Part shown: positions 1 to 8,744 of the stretch, one piece after another
Layout: each line of letters begins with the position of its first letter
Numbering within the stretch: the stretch's first letter is position 1
Source: Sphingobium baderi
Lineage (GTDB): Bacteria > Pseudomonadota > Alphaproteobacteria > Sphingomonadales > Sphingomonadaceae
Assembly: GCF_001456115.1 (NCBI RefSeq)
Contig: NZ_CP013264.1
Location: 3,552,501-3,616,500, forward strand
DNA length: 64,000 nucleotides
Reading direction: 5' to 3'
The notes under the pieces: model-generated
Told to the model about the DNA's origin: nothing
Database searches by the model: none
What the model saw: the letters and a program-made list of their open reading frames with translations, nothing else
Translations under genes and position numbers: made by a program

Positions 1-796
1 ACGCCAGATAATTGAAGATATTGCCCAGCAGCGACGTCACCGTATCCAGACCGCCGATATAAAGGTTGAAGCAATGCCCCAACACTTCATCGTCGTTCCA
101 CAGACGGCCTTCGACCTCAAAAGTAAGGATTTTACTGATATAGTCATCGCGCGGGTGCTGGCGGCGCGCTTCGATTTCTTCCAGCAGATAATTTTTCACA
201 CAGCGCACTGCGTTGCCACGCACCTCCCAATCATTGGAGTGGAGCATTTCCTTTTCCCATATAAGGAACTGCGCCATGCGCTCCTGCGGCAAACCAAGGA
301 GGTCGAGAACGATGAAAATCGGGAATTTTTCCGAGAATTCCGCAATGAAATCGCATTCACCCCGATCTTGGAAAGCATGGATCAAAGTCCGGGCACGCTC
401 TCGTACCTGCTCTTTCATCGCAAACATTTTCTGCGGAGCAAAATGGCTGTTGAGCGCCTTGCGATAGCTGGTGTGTATTGGCGGGTCAGCCTCCGTCGGA
501 ATCACAAGCCAGTTTTCGCCGATATTCTGCGCCCATTTCCCCATGCCATTCTTGGTGAAATTGTCGGCATCGCGCAGCATCGCCTGCACGTCTTCGGCTT
601 TTGTGAGCAGCCAACCGGGCTGATCACCGGGGAAAATGTTGGTCACATAGGTGATGGGCGGCAGTTCCGCGTGCATGGCCGGGATCAGCACTTCCTGCGG
701 ATTGTCATAGATCACCTGCCGCGAAAAGAGCGGGAGCGCCATCGCCAGTTCGGCCGGCACGTGGGCAGGCAAGGGCTGTTGGGCAAGTGCAGTCAT
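1..796 (-). CDS. Cytochrome P450, 3' end outside the window
   Basis: A bacterial soluble P450 is expected to hydroxylate a hydrophobic substrate using electrons from a ferredoxin. The frame is open from an ATG at 796 to the window edge, giving 265 residues of a protein usually near 400. Visible P450 marks are the substrate-side WLLTKAEDV segment, the HTSYRKALNSHF C-helix region (residues about 105-120) and the I-helix oxygen-activation motif GGLDT at residues 248-252. The ExxR motif and haem cysteine loop would lie beyond base 1. GGAG sits 7 nt before the ATG, which supports this start. The [2Fe-2S] ferredoxin gene at 21982 is a candidate electron donor (inference). Confidence 0.9.
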   Translation of the reverse strand, partial: MTALAQQPLPAHVPAELAMALPLFSRQVIYDNPQEVLIPAMHAELPPITYVTNIFPGDQPGWLLTKAEDVQAMLRDADNFTKNGMGKWAQNIGENWLVIPTEADPPIHTSYRKALNSHFAPQKMFAMKEQVRERARTLIHAFQDRGECDFIAEFSEKFPIFIVLDLLGLPQERMAQFLIWEKEMLHSNDWEVRGNAVRCVKNYLLEEIEARRQHPRDDYISKILTFEVEGRLWNDDEVLGHCFNLYIGGLDTVTSLLGNIFNYLA

Positions 797-1290
797 GATG
801 ATCTCCGAAGCATTATAAAGATTTCACCGTCGCCAATAGCAGATGCGGCCTTAGCCGTCCCTCTAACATTAGCGAAGACGCGGATAATCCGCGACGACAG
901 GATATGATGGAAGAAATGTGGACGGAATGCGACAGCACATGCTGCTGGGGGTGATGGCGCGAGTTGTGCAGCCCAGGCCAAGAATGGCATTGACTATGAC
1001 CAGCCTGGGAACCTGCAAGATCGTCGATAGTCGGATGACGATGCGTTATTTCCACAGCACCGCGCATTAGATTTCTACGGTTTTCGGAGACGTGATGGCC
1101 CGGAACATACGAGCAACCGCATCGCGCGCATTTCCTGCGAGGAGTTCCGTAGCAGCAGAACCGCGCGTGACAATCGCAACGCTGTTCTGGAACCGCATCA
1201 TCATTCAAATCTCCGTTTATGAACTTGGGGAGAAGGCTGTCTTATCCATGCCTTCCCCCCTTGCTCTCTTATCCGGTCAGCTGTTGCCGA
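797..1290. other. Intergenic stretch between P450 and TonB receptor genes
   Basis: About 490 bases without a convincing full-length gene. It holds the promoter side of the P450 gene and one 45-codon reading frame, described separately, that resembles a broken SDR start. The longer open frames here have no recognisable composition or motif and I consider them chance frames. I see no clear terminator or repeat. Confidence 0.5.
1067..1204 (-). pseudogene. Possible remnant of an SDR N-terminus (45 codons)
   Basis: A short frame starts with three ATG codons behind GGAG and begins MMMRFQNSVAIVTRGSAA. The segment RFQNSVAIVT followed by a small-residue run matches the first beta strand and start of the NAD-binding turn of short-chain dehydrogenases, where RFxxKVAIVTGGASG is usual. 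The Gly-rich motif is damaged (TRGSAA), and after about 20 residues the sequence no longer resembles an SDR and stops. It is read here as the decayed start of an SDR gene lying upstream of the P450 gene. It could also be a chance frame. Confidence 0.3.
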
Positions 1291-3693
1291 TCAGAACTTG
1301 AACGTTGTTTCCACGCCATAAGTGGCAGGTTGTCCCACATAAGCCGCTGCGATTCCCAGGGTCCGATAGAGGTCGGGGAAACGACGCAGCAGATATTTCT
1401 TGTTGGTGATATTGCGGCCGTAGATGGCGATTTCAACATTCGGATCGTCCAGCTGGAATGCGATCCGGCCGTTGAAAATGCCATAACCGGGCACGCGGCC
1501 GAGGCGGTTCTCCGTTTCATAACCCGCCTTGATAGCGTCCGGCTGCTGATCCGCGGCCCGGACTGCATCGAAATGCTGGGAGCCGACATAGGACCAAGCA
1601 CCGGTGACGGCCAGCGTACCGGCGCCGAGCGGAACCTTCTGCGTGGCGCTGACATTAAGCTGCTTCTTGGGCAATTGCAGCAACGGCAGACCGCTCAGAT
1701 CGACGACGCAACCATCCACGACCCCTGCTGGATTAGTGCAACCACTACCCGCGACCACCTGCGTTTCGCTGAAGCTGCCCTTCGCATATTTGCCGTCCTG
1801 AAGCGAACCATTGATGCTGAGCGTCATGCCTTCCCACGGGACAGCGGTGATTTCATTTTCCATGCCCCAGATGCGGACCTTGCCGTTGTTCTGGATGTAT
1901 TGGGTAACCCCGATGCCGGTGACGAAGCTGTTGACGATCGCCTGATTATCATCCTTCCACGTGTGGAAAACCGCTGTGTTGAAGCGCAGGCGACGATCGA
2001 ACAGATCGACCTTCAGACCCGCTTCGACGTCCTTGACCTTTTCCGGCGCGAAGGCAGGCAAGCCGCCTGCCCGCAGGTTCCAGCCGCCGGCCTTGGCCGC
2101 ACCGCGCGTCGCGACATAGAGGAAGAGATTGTCGCTGGCCTGCCAGTCAAGACCAGCATTCCATGCCGGATAGTTGAACTTAGCGTTCTGCGCCTGATTA
2201 CAGGTGGTCGCTGTCACCGGATCCGTCGGGTCTACCGTGCAATTGATACCGGTCGGCGTGCCTGCCACAGGAGCATCATAGGGCAGGCCAAGCACCTGGG
2301 CGTTATGCAGCACGCTGTTACGCGTATCCCAAGTGTAACGGAAACCGCCCACGGCGCGCAGGGTCGGGGTCAGCTCATAATAGGCTTGGGCAAACAAACC
2401 AAAGGTCTTGTTGGTGACATCCGCATTGGAATCGCGAATGAGGCCGCCGAAAATCTGCGAGCGGCTGAATTCGTAACCACTTTCCTTGCCCGCATAGGCA
2501 CCCGCGATGAAGCTGAGGCTGTCGGTGAGATTACCGGAAAGCTGGAGTTCCTGAGAAATATAGTAGGAACCCGACCCGGCATAAGTGCTCAGAAGCGGAA
2601 CGGCGGTGCCGTCCGTATCGCTCAGGCCATAGTTCATCGAATGGCGGTAGCCGGTAATGGACTTGAGGTTGAGACCGCCCAGATCCACATTGAGCGTGCC
2701 CGAAAAACCATATACTTCCAGAGTATTAAAGGGCTGAACGCCGTAAAGCGACTGAATCTCAGGCGGCAACGCACCAATGCTGGCCGGCACTGATGTCCCC
2801 ATCGCGGTATTGCGCCACCAATTATCCCGGCTCAGCAGGCCAGCCGTCAGGCCCGGCGCGAACCCCAGAGCGTTGATCGTGGCGCTGTTCCTGTCGAAGT
2901 CCCAAAGCGCAATCTGCTGACCATGATTGGTCTGGCGGTTCCAATCGCCCGAAAGGGTCAGATCCCAGCCATTACCGTCATATTTCAGCTTGCCGCGCAC
3001 AAACTTACTATGGTTGTCGGAAAAGTCCCGATTGTTGATCGGATTATCGCCATAGCCTTCCCGGTCGTTGATCGCGCCGCTCAGGCGGATCGCGAGACCT
3101 TCGGCAAGCGGCACATTGATATTGGCCTGCGCGCCCAGATTATCATAATTGCCATATTCGGCCTTGAACGTCCCGCTGAGCTGATCGGTCGGATCGTTGG
3201 TAATGATGTTGATGGCGCCACCGGTCGTGTTGCGACCAAAAAGCGTGCCCTGGGGACCGCGCAGCACTTCCAGGCGCTGGATGTCCTGAATATCGGTCAT
3301 CCCGGTCGAAGGCCGGGGAATGTAGATACCGTCGACATAGGTGGCGACGGCAGGGTCGTTGGCCAAGATAGGCTGAAGATTGCCCTGTCCGCGAATAGCG
3401 ACGAAGACGATGCCATCGCCGCCAGCGGAACCGCGACCGATGACAAGGCCCGGCGCAGTACGCTGGAGATCGACGACATTTTCAACTTTCGCGGTGGTCA
3501 GCGCTTCAGGGGTGAGCGCAGTAACGGCGATCGGCGTGGTCTGAAGGCTTTCTTCAGTCCGGCGCGCGGTGACGACGATATCCTGAATGCCTTCTGCGGC
3601 ACCCGATTGCGCCTGCTGCGCGTAAACCGGCTGCGCCAGTGCGACAATCAGCGCCCCTGTTGCTATCGTTCCCAGAGTGGTGGTTTTGATCAT
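1291..3693 (-). CDS. TonB-dependent outer-membrane receptor
   Basis: An 800-residue TonB-dependent receptor that would import a bulky substrate across the outer membrane with energy from TonB-ExbBD. It has a signal peptide ending near residue 25 (VYA|QQ), a TonB-box-like DIVVTARRTEE at about 38-48, and a plug domain with the hallmark RGPQGTLFGRNTTGGAINI near 145-165. A beta-barrel fills the rest and ends in TFKF, the terminal Phe used by the BAM machinery. GGGAGG lies 7 nt before the ATG. It resembles the large sphingomonad receptor families linked to catabolic clusters, not siderophore receptors specifically. The AraC gene immediately upstream and a direct repeat at 3828-3857 suggest local control. 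Confidence 0.95.
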   Translation of the reverse strand: MIKTTTLGTIATGALIVALAQPVYAQQAQSGAAEGIQDIVVTARRTEESLQTTPIAVTALTPEALTTAKVENVVDLQRTAPGLVIGRGSAGGDGIVFVAIRGQGNLQPILANDPAVATYVDGIYIPRPSTGMTDIQDIQRLEVLRGPQGTLFGRNTTGGAINIITNDPTDQLSGTFKAEYGNYDNLGAQANINVPLAEGLAIRLSGAINDREGYGDNPINNRDFSDNHSKFVRGKLKYDGNGWDLTLSGDWNRQTNHGQQIALWDFDRNSATINALGFAPGLTAGLLSRDNWWRNTAMGTSVPASIGALPPEIQSLYGVQPFNTLEVYGFSGTLNVDLGGLNLKSITGYRHSMNYGLSDTDGTAVPLLSTYAGSGSYYISQELQLSGNLTDSLSFIAGAYAGKESGYEFSRSQIFGGLIRDSNADVTNKTFGLFAQAYYELTPTLRAVGGFRYTWDTRNSVLHNAQVLGLPYDAPVAGTPTGINCTVDPTDPVTATTCNQAQNAKFNYPAWNAGLDWQASDNLFLYVATRGAAKAGGWNLRAGGLPAFAPEKVKDVEAGLKVDLFDRRLRFNTAVFHTWKDDNQAIVNSFVTGIGVTQYIQNNGKVRIWGMENEITAVPWEGMTLSINGSLQDGKYAKGSFSETQVVAGSGCTNPAGVVDGCVVDLSGLPLLQLPKKQLNVSATQKVPLGAGTLAVTGAWSYVGSQHFDAVRAADQQPDAIKAGYETENRLGRVPGYGIFNGRIAFQLDDPNVEIAIYGRNITNKKYLLRRFPDLYRTLGIAAAYVGQPATYGVETTFKF

Positions 3694-3827
3694 TTTTTTC
3701 CTCCCAGATCATTTATCTTGCTCCGCGCCACTCTCGGCACGGTGATACGGCAATAATGCCGCGCGCTTAAACCAAGGGTTATCCGCCCCCATAGTGACGG
3801 AGGCTTAATTGACTGTGCGGCGACAGG

Positions 3828-3857
3828 TTTTGGCCGCCACCCGATATTTTGGCCGCC
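3828..3857. promoter_or_regulatory. Direct repeat TTTTGGCCGCC, candidate AraC operator
   Basis: The 11-mer TTTTGGCCGCC occurs at 3828-3838 and again at 3847-3857, 19 bp start to start, about two helical turns. AraC-family proteins bind direct repeats on one helix face. The site lies 135-165 bp upstream of the TonB receptor ATG and just after the AraC stop codon. That it is the operator is inference. Confidence 0.35.
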
Positions 3858-3863
3858 GCCGCG

Positions 3864-4916
3864 TCAGTGGATGCGAGACAACTGGCAGCGAAAATCCTTG
3901 GGCGTCTGGCCCGTAGCAGCGCGAAAAGCGGCCGAAAAAGCCGACGTGCTGCTGAAGCCGCACCGCCAACTGATTTCCTTGATGCGGGCGCTATCGCCCC
4001 GCAGCAATTCCTTGGCCAATGCGATGCGGCTGCGCGCAACAAACTCACCAAGGCTGACACCGGTCCCTTCTTTGAACACCCGCGCCACATGACGCACACT
4101 CATGTTGCAACCGCGAGCAATGTCGGCGATGCCGAGCGGACTAGACAGATTATCCATTACATAATCGACGATATGCCGCACCTGCCGCCCGCCACGCGAT
4201 GTCACACCACCCAACGTCTGCGGCCCCATATGCCGGACAAGTTCGACCGCCAATCCCATGAGCATCGATTCAATCAGGACCTGACTTGCAAAACCGGGCG
4301 TCCGCAATTCCACGGCGAGCGCTTCAAAAAGACGGCGCATCGCAATATTCTGGACATCGGCACATGGGTCCAGCCCCTGAAGCGGACGTTGACCGTCGAA
4401 TAGTTCCTCCAGAAATTCGTCTCCCAGAGCGACGCAGACCAGATGCCGTTCCTGCAGGGCCGGTTCGCCGATATATTGACGATGCGGCGGCATATAAAGA
4501 ATGTCGCCCGTAGCCGCACGCCGATCCGGCCGCCCCATGCTGACCATGCTGCGGCGCGGCTGACTGTCGAGCGAATAGTCGAGATAATGTTTTTCCGGGC
4601 TGAAAACGCCGCTGCAAGGCAAAACCCAGTTGAAATGACGCACATCAACACGCGCATCGCGCATCGTTGCCGTGGCTTCGATGTAGAAATCGTTTACCCC
4701 GAACCTGTCCTGACCAGTCCAATCACTCTCCGGACGAAACATCGCTACCTCTGCCTGCTTCTGTTCTGCGATTACGCGGATAGCTATCCCGTCCGGATTA
4801 ACTTCTATCTTTGGATAGGTCAAAAATGCCGCGGCGCACCGATCATCCCGCAGCGAATGATGGCCCATACTCGACACGATCTGGCCGAGTGCCATTATTG
4901 CGCGCCGATGTGACAC
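3864..4916 (-). CDS. AraC-family transcriptional regulator
   Basis: A 350-residue regulator with an N-terminal sensing domain of about 240 residues that I cannot assign to a ligand. A C-terminal AraC DNA-binding domain (about 250-345) contains two helix-turn-helix units, including the region with IADIARGCNMSVRHVARVF and the second unit ending CGFSSTSAFSAAFRAATGQTP. The open frame begins at a GTG (4916); ATG codons at residues 8 and 17 are alternative starts. It sits between the TonB receptor it probably controls and a divergent MFS gene, so it may sense the transported compound. A second AraC protein lies at 19574. Confidence 0.9.
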   Translation of the reverse strand: MSHRRAIMALGQIVSSMGHHSLRDDRCAAAFLTYPKIEVNPDGIAIRVIAEQKQAEVAMFRPESDWTGQDRFGVNDFYIEATATMRDARVDVRHFNWVLPCSGVFSPEKHYLDYSLDSQPRRSMVSMGRPDRRAATGDILYMPPHRQYIGEPALQERHLVCVALGDEFLEELFDGQRPLQGLDPCADVQNIAMRRLFEALAVELRTPGFASQVLIESMLMGLAVELVRHMGPQTLGGVTSRGGRQVRHIVDYVMDNLSSPLGIADIARGCNMSVRHVARVFKEGTGVSLGEFVARSRIALAKELLRGDSARIKEISWRCGFSSTSAFSAAFRAATGQTPKDFRCQLSRIH

Positions 4917-4965
4917 CTCGCATAGGCGGCTAGTTTGCCCGATTTAGAAAATGGAGAGGCGCGCC

Positions 4966-5004
4966 ATGAATATCCAACCCGTCCTGCGACAATCAGCGTC
5001 ATGA
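4966..5004 (+). CDS. Twelve-residue leader peptide coupled to the MFS gene
   Basis: A strong Shine-Dalgarno sequence GGAGAGG precedes an ATG at 4966 by 6 nt. The resulting frame is only 12 codons (MNIQPVLRQSAS) and stops at TGA 5002-5004, overlapping the MFS start codon in an ATGA arrangement. The MFS ATG itself has no good ribosome site. Translation of the short frame would therefore deliver ribosomes to the transporter by coupling. This is read from sequence alone and there is no protein family to compare it with. Confidence 0.4.
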   Translation: MNIQPVLRQSAS

Positions 5005-6293
5005 GAGCTCCGGCGGAAGAACGCGCCCTCAGCAGCCGCTACCCTTGGTATGTATTGGGCATATTGACGCTGTCGCAGACCTGCCATGGCATCGACCGCG
5101 CCATCATCGGGCTGGTCTTGGCGCCGGTCGGCCACGAATTTGCGTTGTCGGACGGGCAACTCGGAATTTTGGCGGGCTTTGCCTATGGCATATTTTTCGC
5201 TTTGGCGGCCCTACCCTTCGGCATCGCGGTGGACAACTGGAACCGCCGCAACCTGATGACGGCCGCGCTGACGCTGTGGAGCGGGGCAACGGCGTTGTGC
5301 AGCCTTGCAACGGGGTTTTGGACCTTGCTGATCGGTCGCGCGGCAGTAGGAACCGCCGAAGCGGGCGGATCACCGACGGGCATGTCGCTGCTCAGCGACT
5401 ATTTTGGGGAGGATCGACGCGCGACCGCAATCGGCATCTGGTATCTCAGTTCGGGTATCGGTCTTGCCATTGCCTTTCTGGTCGGCGGCGTGATCGTGCA
5501 GACTGCGGGCTGGCGTTGGGCATTCGTCGCCGCCGGTGTGCCTGGCCTGCTACTGGCCCCGATCCTTTTGCTGACCGTCCGTGAACCTAAGCGTGGAGCA
5601 CATGACGGGCCTGCCGCACTTCAACAGGAAGAGCGGCTTGGCCTTGTGCAGCGCATCCGCCTGCTCTCGGCGCGGCCAGGTTTGCTTTATTGCATTTTCG
5701 CCATCGTCCTGATCGCGGCCGGCATTTACGGCATGAGCACATGGCTCACGACCTTCCTGATCCGGGTCCATGCCATGCCCATTTCACGCGCCGGCATCAT
5801 CATCGCCATCGCTTATGGCGGCCTCGGATCGTTGGGCGGCTTCCTGGCTGGCTGGGTGATCGACGCGGTCAACCGGCGCCGGGGCGGTTTCGATCCGGCA
5901 AGAACGGCATTGTTCGGCGCGGTGATACCGTTGCTGACTGCGATAACGGGCATCGGCACTGTGATTGTGCAGGACCTTAACCTGATGCTGATATTGCTGA
6001 TGGCTTGCGGCTTTCTCAGCGCCTCCTATAACGGCCCGATCTATGCCGTCATCGTGACGATGGCCGGACCGCGCCTACGCGGGCTCGCTGTGTCGTTGGT
6101 GCAATTGGGCGCGAACCTGATCGGCGTGGGCGCGGGCGCCTATCTCATCGGCGCCGTCAGCGATTTCGTCGGCGGCACTGCGGGTGTCGCCTGGGGGATT
6201 GGCACGGCTATGCTGTTCACCTTTGCCGGTGGATTGCTGTTACTGCTGGCGTCGCGCGCGATCCGGCGCGCGCAAGCCAACGAAGAAGCCTGA
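5001..6293 (+). CDS. MFS transporter, ACS-like
   Basis: A 12-helix major facilitator superfamily carrier of 430 residues in the inner membrane. The first helix carries GIDRAIIGLVLAP, like the DR-containing helix 1 of anion:cation symporter-type carriers for aromatic or organic acids. The loop between helices 2 and 3 has DNWNRRNLMTAALTLWSGATA, the usual MFS loop. The frame could be extended back to a TTG at 4935, but the ATG at 5001, translationally coupled to the 12-codon frame before it, is preferred. It is divergent from the AraC gene and probably imports the substrate or an intermediate of this region. Confidence 0.9.
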   Translation: MRAPAEERALSSRYPWYVLGILTLSQTCHGIDRAIIGLVLAPVGHEFALSDGQLGILAGFAYGIFFALAALPFGIAVDNWNRRNLMTAALTLWSGATALCSLATGFWTLLIGRAAVGTAEAGGSPTGMSLLSDYFGEDRRATAIGIWYLSSGIGLAIAFLVGGVIVQTAGWRWAFVAAGVPGLLLAPILLLTVREPKRGAHDGPAALQQEERLGLVQRIRLLSARPGLLYCIFAIVLIAAGIYGMSTWLTTFLIRVHAMPISRAGIIIAIAYGGLGSLGGFLAGWVIDAVNRRRGGFDPARTALFGAVIPLLTAITGIGTVIVQDLNLMLILLMACGFLSASYNGPIYAVIVTMAGPRLRGLAVSLVQLGANLIGVGAGAYLIGAVSDFVGGTAGVAWGIGTAMLFTFAGGLLLLLASRAIRRAQANEEA

Positions 6294-6303
6294 AATAAGA
6301 AAA

Positions 6304-6334
6304 GGGCGGCCTGGTTCTTTCAACCAGACCGCCC
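6304..6334. terminator. Hairpin terminator between convergent genes
   Basis: GGGCGGCCTGGTT and AACCAGACCGCCC form a 13-bp stem with one mismatch around a 5-nt loop, preceded on the plus strand by an A-rich run. It lies between the convergent MFS and CMD stop codons and probably serves both. Confidence 0.7.
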
Positions 6335-6354
6335 TTGCGCCATGCTTGACCTTA

Positions 6355-6750
6355 TCAGCCAGCTGCGGCGCTGCGCTCCTTACGCCGCGCCTTGGCGGCT
6401 TCAATCCCCCGGAACAGAGCGGTCGTATTGCCCGCCCCGGCATAGAACAGCATGAAGAGCGGAATGAAATCCAATTCCTCATCGGTCAATTCGCCGTTGA
6501 TGAGAGCACCGTTCATCTGAATTTCCACCAGATCGGGCCGCCCCAGCATCGCAGTCGCGCCCAGCACCATCAGACGCTTTTCCCGCATGGACAGGATATC
6601 GCTCGCCCATAGATTGGCGAACTGATTGCCAACGATTTCCTGATTGAAGGAAGAATCGCGATACGGGCGGGTCATCTCGGAAGAGCCAGGTCCATAAACT
6701 TTATCGAATACTTCCAGCCCCTTCTGCCACTGAGCTTCATCAATACTCAT
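6355..6750 (-). CDS. Carboxymuconolactone decarboxylase family protein
   Basis: A 131-residue all-helical protein of the CMD/AhpD fold. The central WASDILSMREKRLMVLGATAMLGRPDLVEIQMNGAL arrangement follows the family core. There is no CxxC, so it is not an AhpD-type peroxidase and is closer to the 4-carboxymuconolactone decarboxylase branch. Whether it is a decarboxylase cannot be told from sequence. GGAGAAAAAAT precedes the ATG. It is convergent with the MFS gene and would be the last or only gene of its unit. Confidence 0.8.
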   Translation of the reverse strand: MSIDEAQWQKGLEVFDKVYGPGSSEMTRPYRDSSFNQEIVGNQFANLWASDILSMREKRLMVLGATAMLGRPDLVEIQMNGALINGELTDEELDFIPLFMLFYAGAGNTTALFRGIEAAKARRKERSAAAG

Positions 6751-6927
6751 ATTTTTTCTCCTATTACATCTGCAAGGCCGATGACTGCATGATCAGTCCG
6801 TCGGGCCAGTTCAATCACCGGCCAAACAATGTCGTATAATCGACAGGCCAGGAAAATTGCATAGCCATGGTGCCCCCGCCATCCCATCAGGAAGGCATTG
6901 GCCGACCCTCGACGACTTTATCGTCTT

Positions 6928-8256
6928 TCACGATGCATTTGCTTCGAGGGGGAGATTCTTTGCGGCGAAAACATAGTGAAGAACCGCGATCAGCAGCACC
7001 AATGCACAAAGCTGCATGCTCATTTGCAGGCCGTCCGCAGCTGCCGAAAGACAGGCTGCCGCCGGCCGCATGTTCCCTGAAGCGAGGCAATCGACGGCAT
7101 AATTTCCTTTATAGAGAAAGGCGGCGAGACGATCGCTGAGATAACCCAGCACAACCGACCCCAGCCCCAGTCCGGCCACCGTTTGGCCAAAGGAATGAAG
7201 TGCTGCGGCAGATGCCCGCATGCGCGGTTCGACTAACGACTGCGTAATGGTCATGATTGCCGGGGTGAAAGCGTAAAGCAAAGCGGTCGCTACGAAGAGA
7301 AAGCCAACCAGCCATCGCCAATCCGATTGATGAATGGCAAGCAGATAGAAAGGCAAAGCCAATCCCACCGCTATTGCAGGCGCCCAACCGCCCCAACGTA
7401 TATTGCGCCGGATCAGGCGCCCGATCAGATAGCCGCCGCTGACCTGCCCGACCATCGTTGCCAGGCTGAAAGATAGTGCGAACACAAGGCCCGCCTGACC
7501 GAGGGGCAGGTCAAAGCGACGGACCAGCAAAGGGATCAGGAACAGATTGGTGCCGAATCCGACCAGGCCCACAAAGCCGCTGCCGAAAGTCAGATGCAGG
7601 AATGCGGGTGAACGCGCCAGTCGCCGCAGGACCATGCCGAAGGGTGGCGTATCGGCGCGGTCGCCCGCATCCTTACGTTCCGGTTCAGCGATGGTGGCGA
7701 GCAGTAGCAGCGCCAGCAGGATGCCCGGCAATCCGACCGCAACGAGCGCAAGTCGCCAACCGAAAGCCTGCGCCACTGCGCCGCCGGCAACCGCTGCTAT
7801 CGCGCCGCCCAGCGGAACGCCCAATGCTATGAGCGAAAAGACAACAGCACGGCGGCCAGCATCGAACCGGTCAGAGATCATGGAGACGAGCGCAGGCGTA
7901 AAGCCCGCTTCACCCACGCCCACGCCCATGCGGCACAGCAATAGCTGGAAATAGCTGCCCGCCACACCCGACAGTGCCGTCATTAACGACCAAAGCATCG
8001 TCACCACTGCGATGATCCGCACTCGGCTATAGCGCTCTGCCAATCGTGCCAGGGGAATGCCCAGCACAGCATAGAAGAGCGAGAAGGCCAGGCCGCCGAG
8101 CATTCCAAGTTGAAGATCGCTCAGCCGAAGATCATGGCGAATCGCCTCTCCCACTACAGCAATGATGGTGCGATCGATAAAATTGAACATATAGATCGCG
8201 CCGAGCAGCAACAGGAACCATCGGTCACGCGCCCCAAAGCCGCTGGTATCACTCAT
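6928..8256 (-). CDS. MFS transporter, second copy
   Basis: A 442-residue, 12-helix carrier related to the MFS protein at 5001. It shares the helix-1 pattern NFIDRTIIAVVGEAI and the LSDLQLGMLGGLAFSLFYA second helix seen in sphingomonad MFS proteins. The frame extends upstream to 8313, but GGAGGGG just before the ATG at 8256 favours that start (MSDTSGFG). It is probably another organic-anion importer or an exporter of an intermediate. It is divergent from the small exported-protein gene at 8401. Confidence 0.9.
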   Translation of the reverse strand: MSDTSGFGARDRWFLLLLGAIYMFNFIDRTIIAVVGEAIRHDLRLSDLQLGMLGGLAFSLFYAVLGIPLARLAERYSRVRIIAVVTMLWSLMTALSGVAGSYFQLLLCRMGVGVGEAGFTPALVSMISDRFDAGRRAVVFSLIALGVPLGGAIAAVAGGAVAQAFGWRLALVAVGLPGILLALLLLATIAEPERKDAGDRADTPPFGMVLRRLARSPAFLHLTFGSGFVGLVGFGTNLFLIPLLVRRFDLPLGQAGLVFALSFSLATMVGQVSGGYLIGRLIRRNIRWGGWAPAIAVGLALPFYLLAIHQSDWRWLVGFLFVATALLYAFTPAIMTITQSLVEPRMRASAAALHSFGQTVAGLGLGSVVLGYLSDRLAAFLYKGNYAVDCLASGNMRPAAACLSAAADGLQMSMQLCALVLLIAVLHYVFAAKNLPLEANAS

Positions 8257-8320
8257 TGCCCCTCCCATTGCCGTCCGGCCGTTTTCCCCATGCATCCGAG
8301 ACAAATAGAACAACTTCTTT

Positions 8321-8334
8321 CCGATGTGTATCGG
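8321..8334. promoter_or_regulatory. Small palindrome CCGAT-N4-ATCGG
   Basis: A perfect 5-bp inverted repeat (CCGAT GTGT ATCGG) in the divergent gap between the MFS and the small exported-protein genes. It could be an operator. No second copy was noticed. Confidence 0.25.
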
Positions 8335-8400
8335 TTTTCTCTTGAAACGATCCTTTCACTACGCCAACAGACTGATATCTTCGACAAAGGGATTCTCTAT

Positions 8401-8673
8401 ATGAAGACGATCATCATCGCGCTGACGGCCTTGGGCCTGGCGGCACCCGCATTGGCTCAGGCACCGGCAGTAGAGCGTAATGAAGCGATCTATTCCGCCG
8501 ATGGCACCAAGATTGGCAAGGTCGATCGCGTATTGACGGCAGGTGACGGCGCGGTGGCCGCTGTGCGCGTCATCTATCGCGGCAAGTTCATTACCATCCC
8601 CGCGACCACGCTGAGCGCCGGTGAAAAGGGCGTCACGACCAGCATGTCGAATGCGGAACTGAAGAAGCTGTGA
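8401..8673 (+). CDS. Small exported PRC-barrel-like protein
   Basis: A 90-residue protein with a clear signal peptide: MKTIIIALTALGLAAPALAQ, with a cleavage site after ALA near residue 19. The mature part has a PRC-barrel-like strand pattern (IYSADGTKIGKVDRVL ... AAVRVIYRGKFITIPATTLS) common in small periplasmic sphingomonad proteins. No enzymatic role is evident. The frame is open further upstream, but the signal peptide fixes the ATG at 8401. It is a single gene followed by a strong hairpin and is unlikely to be part of the catabolic pathway. Confidence 0.75.
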   Translation: MKTIIIALTALGLAAPALAQAPAVERNEAIYSADGTKIGKVDRVLTAGDGAVAAVRVIYRGKFITIPATTLSAGEKGVTTSMSNAELKKL

Positions 8674-8679
8674 TCCACT

Positions 8680-8709
8680 TGCCCCGCAGCCCGATTTGGC
8701 TGCGGGGCA
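8680..8709 (+). terminator. Perfect 12-bp hairpin after the small exported-protein gene
   Basis: TGCCCCGCAGCC and GGCTGCGGGGCA form a perfect 12-bp stem with a 6-nt loop, 7 nt after the stop codon. There is no T-run, so its efficiency as an intrinsic terminator is uncertain. Confidence 0.6.
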
Positions 8710-8744
8710 TGGACCCTTACCGCTCATCCCCTTAAAGGGAAGGC

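Noticed and set aside
74..907. Long plus-strand frame of 277 codons over the P450 gene
   Set aside because: It is antisense to the P450 gene, whose minus-strand frame has P450 motifs and a ribosome site.
813..1208. Minus-strand frame of 131 codons upstream of the P450 gene
   Set aside because: It is rich in Cys/His/Arg without family features and runs in a different frame through the better-supported 45-codon SDR-like start.
1219..2793. Plus-strand frame of 524 codons inside the TonB receptor region
   Set aside because: Antisense shadow of the receptor gene. It has high Arg/Ala content and no recognisable motif.
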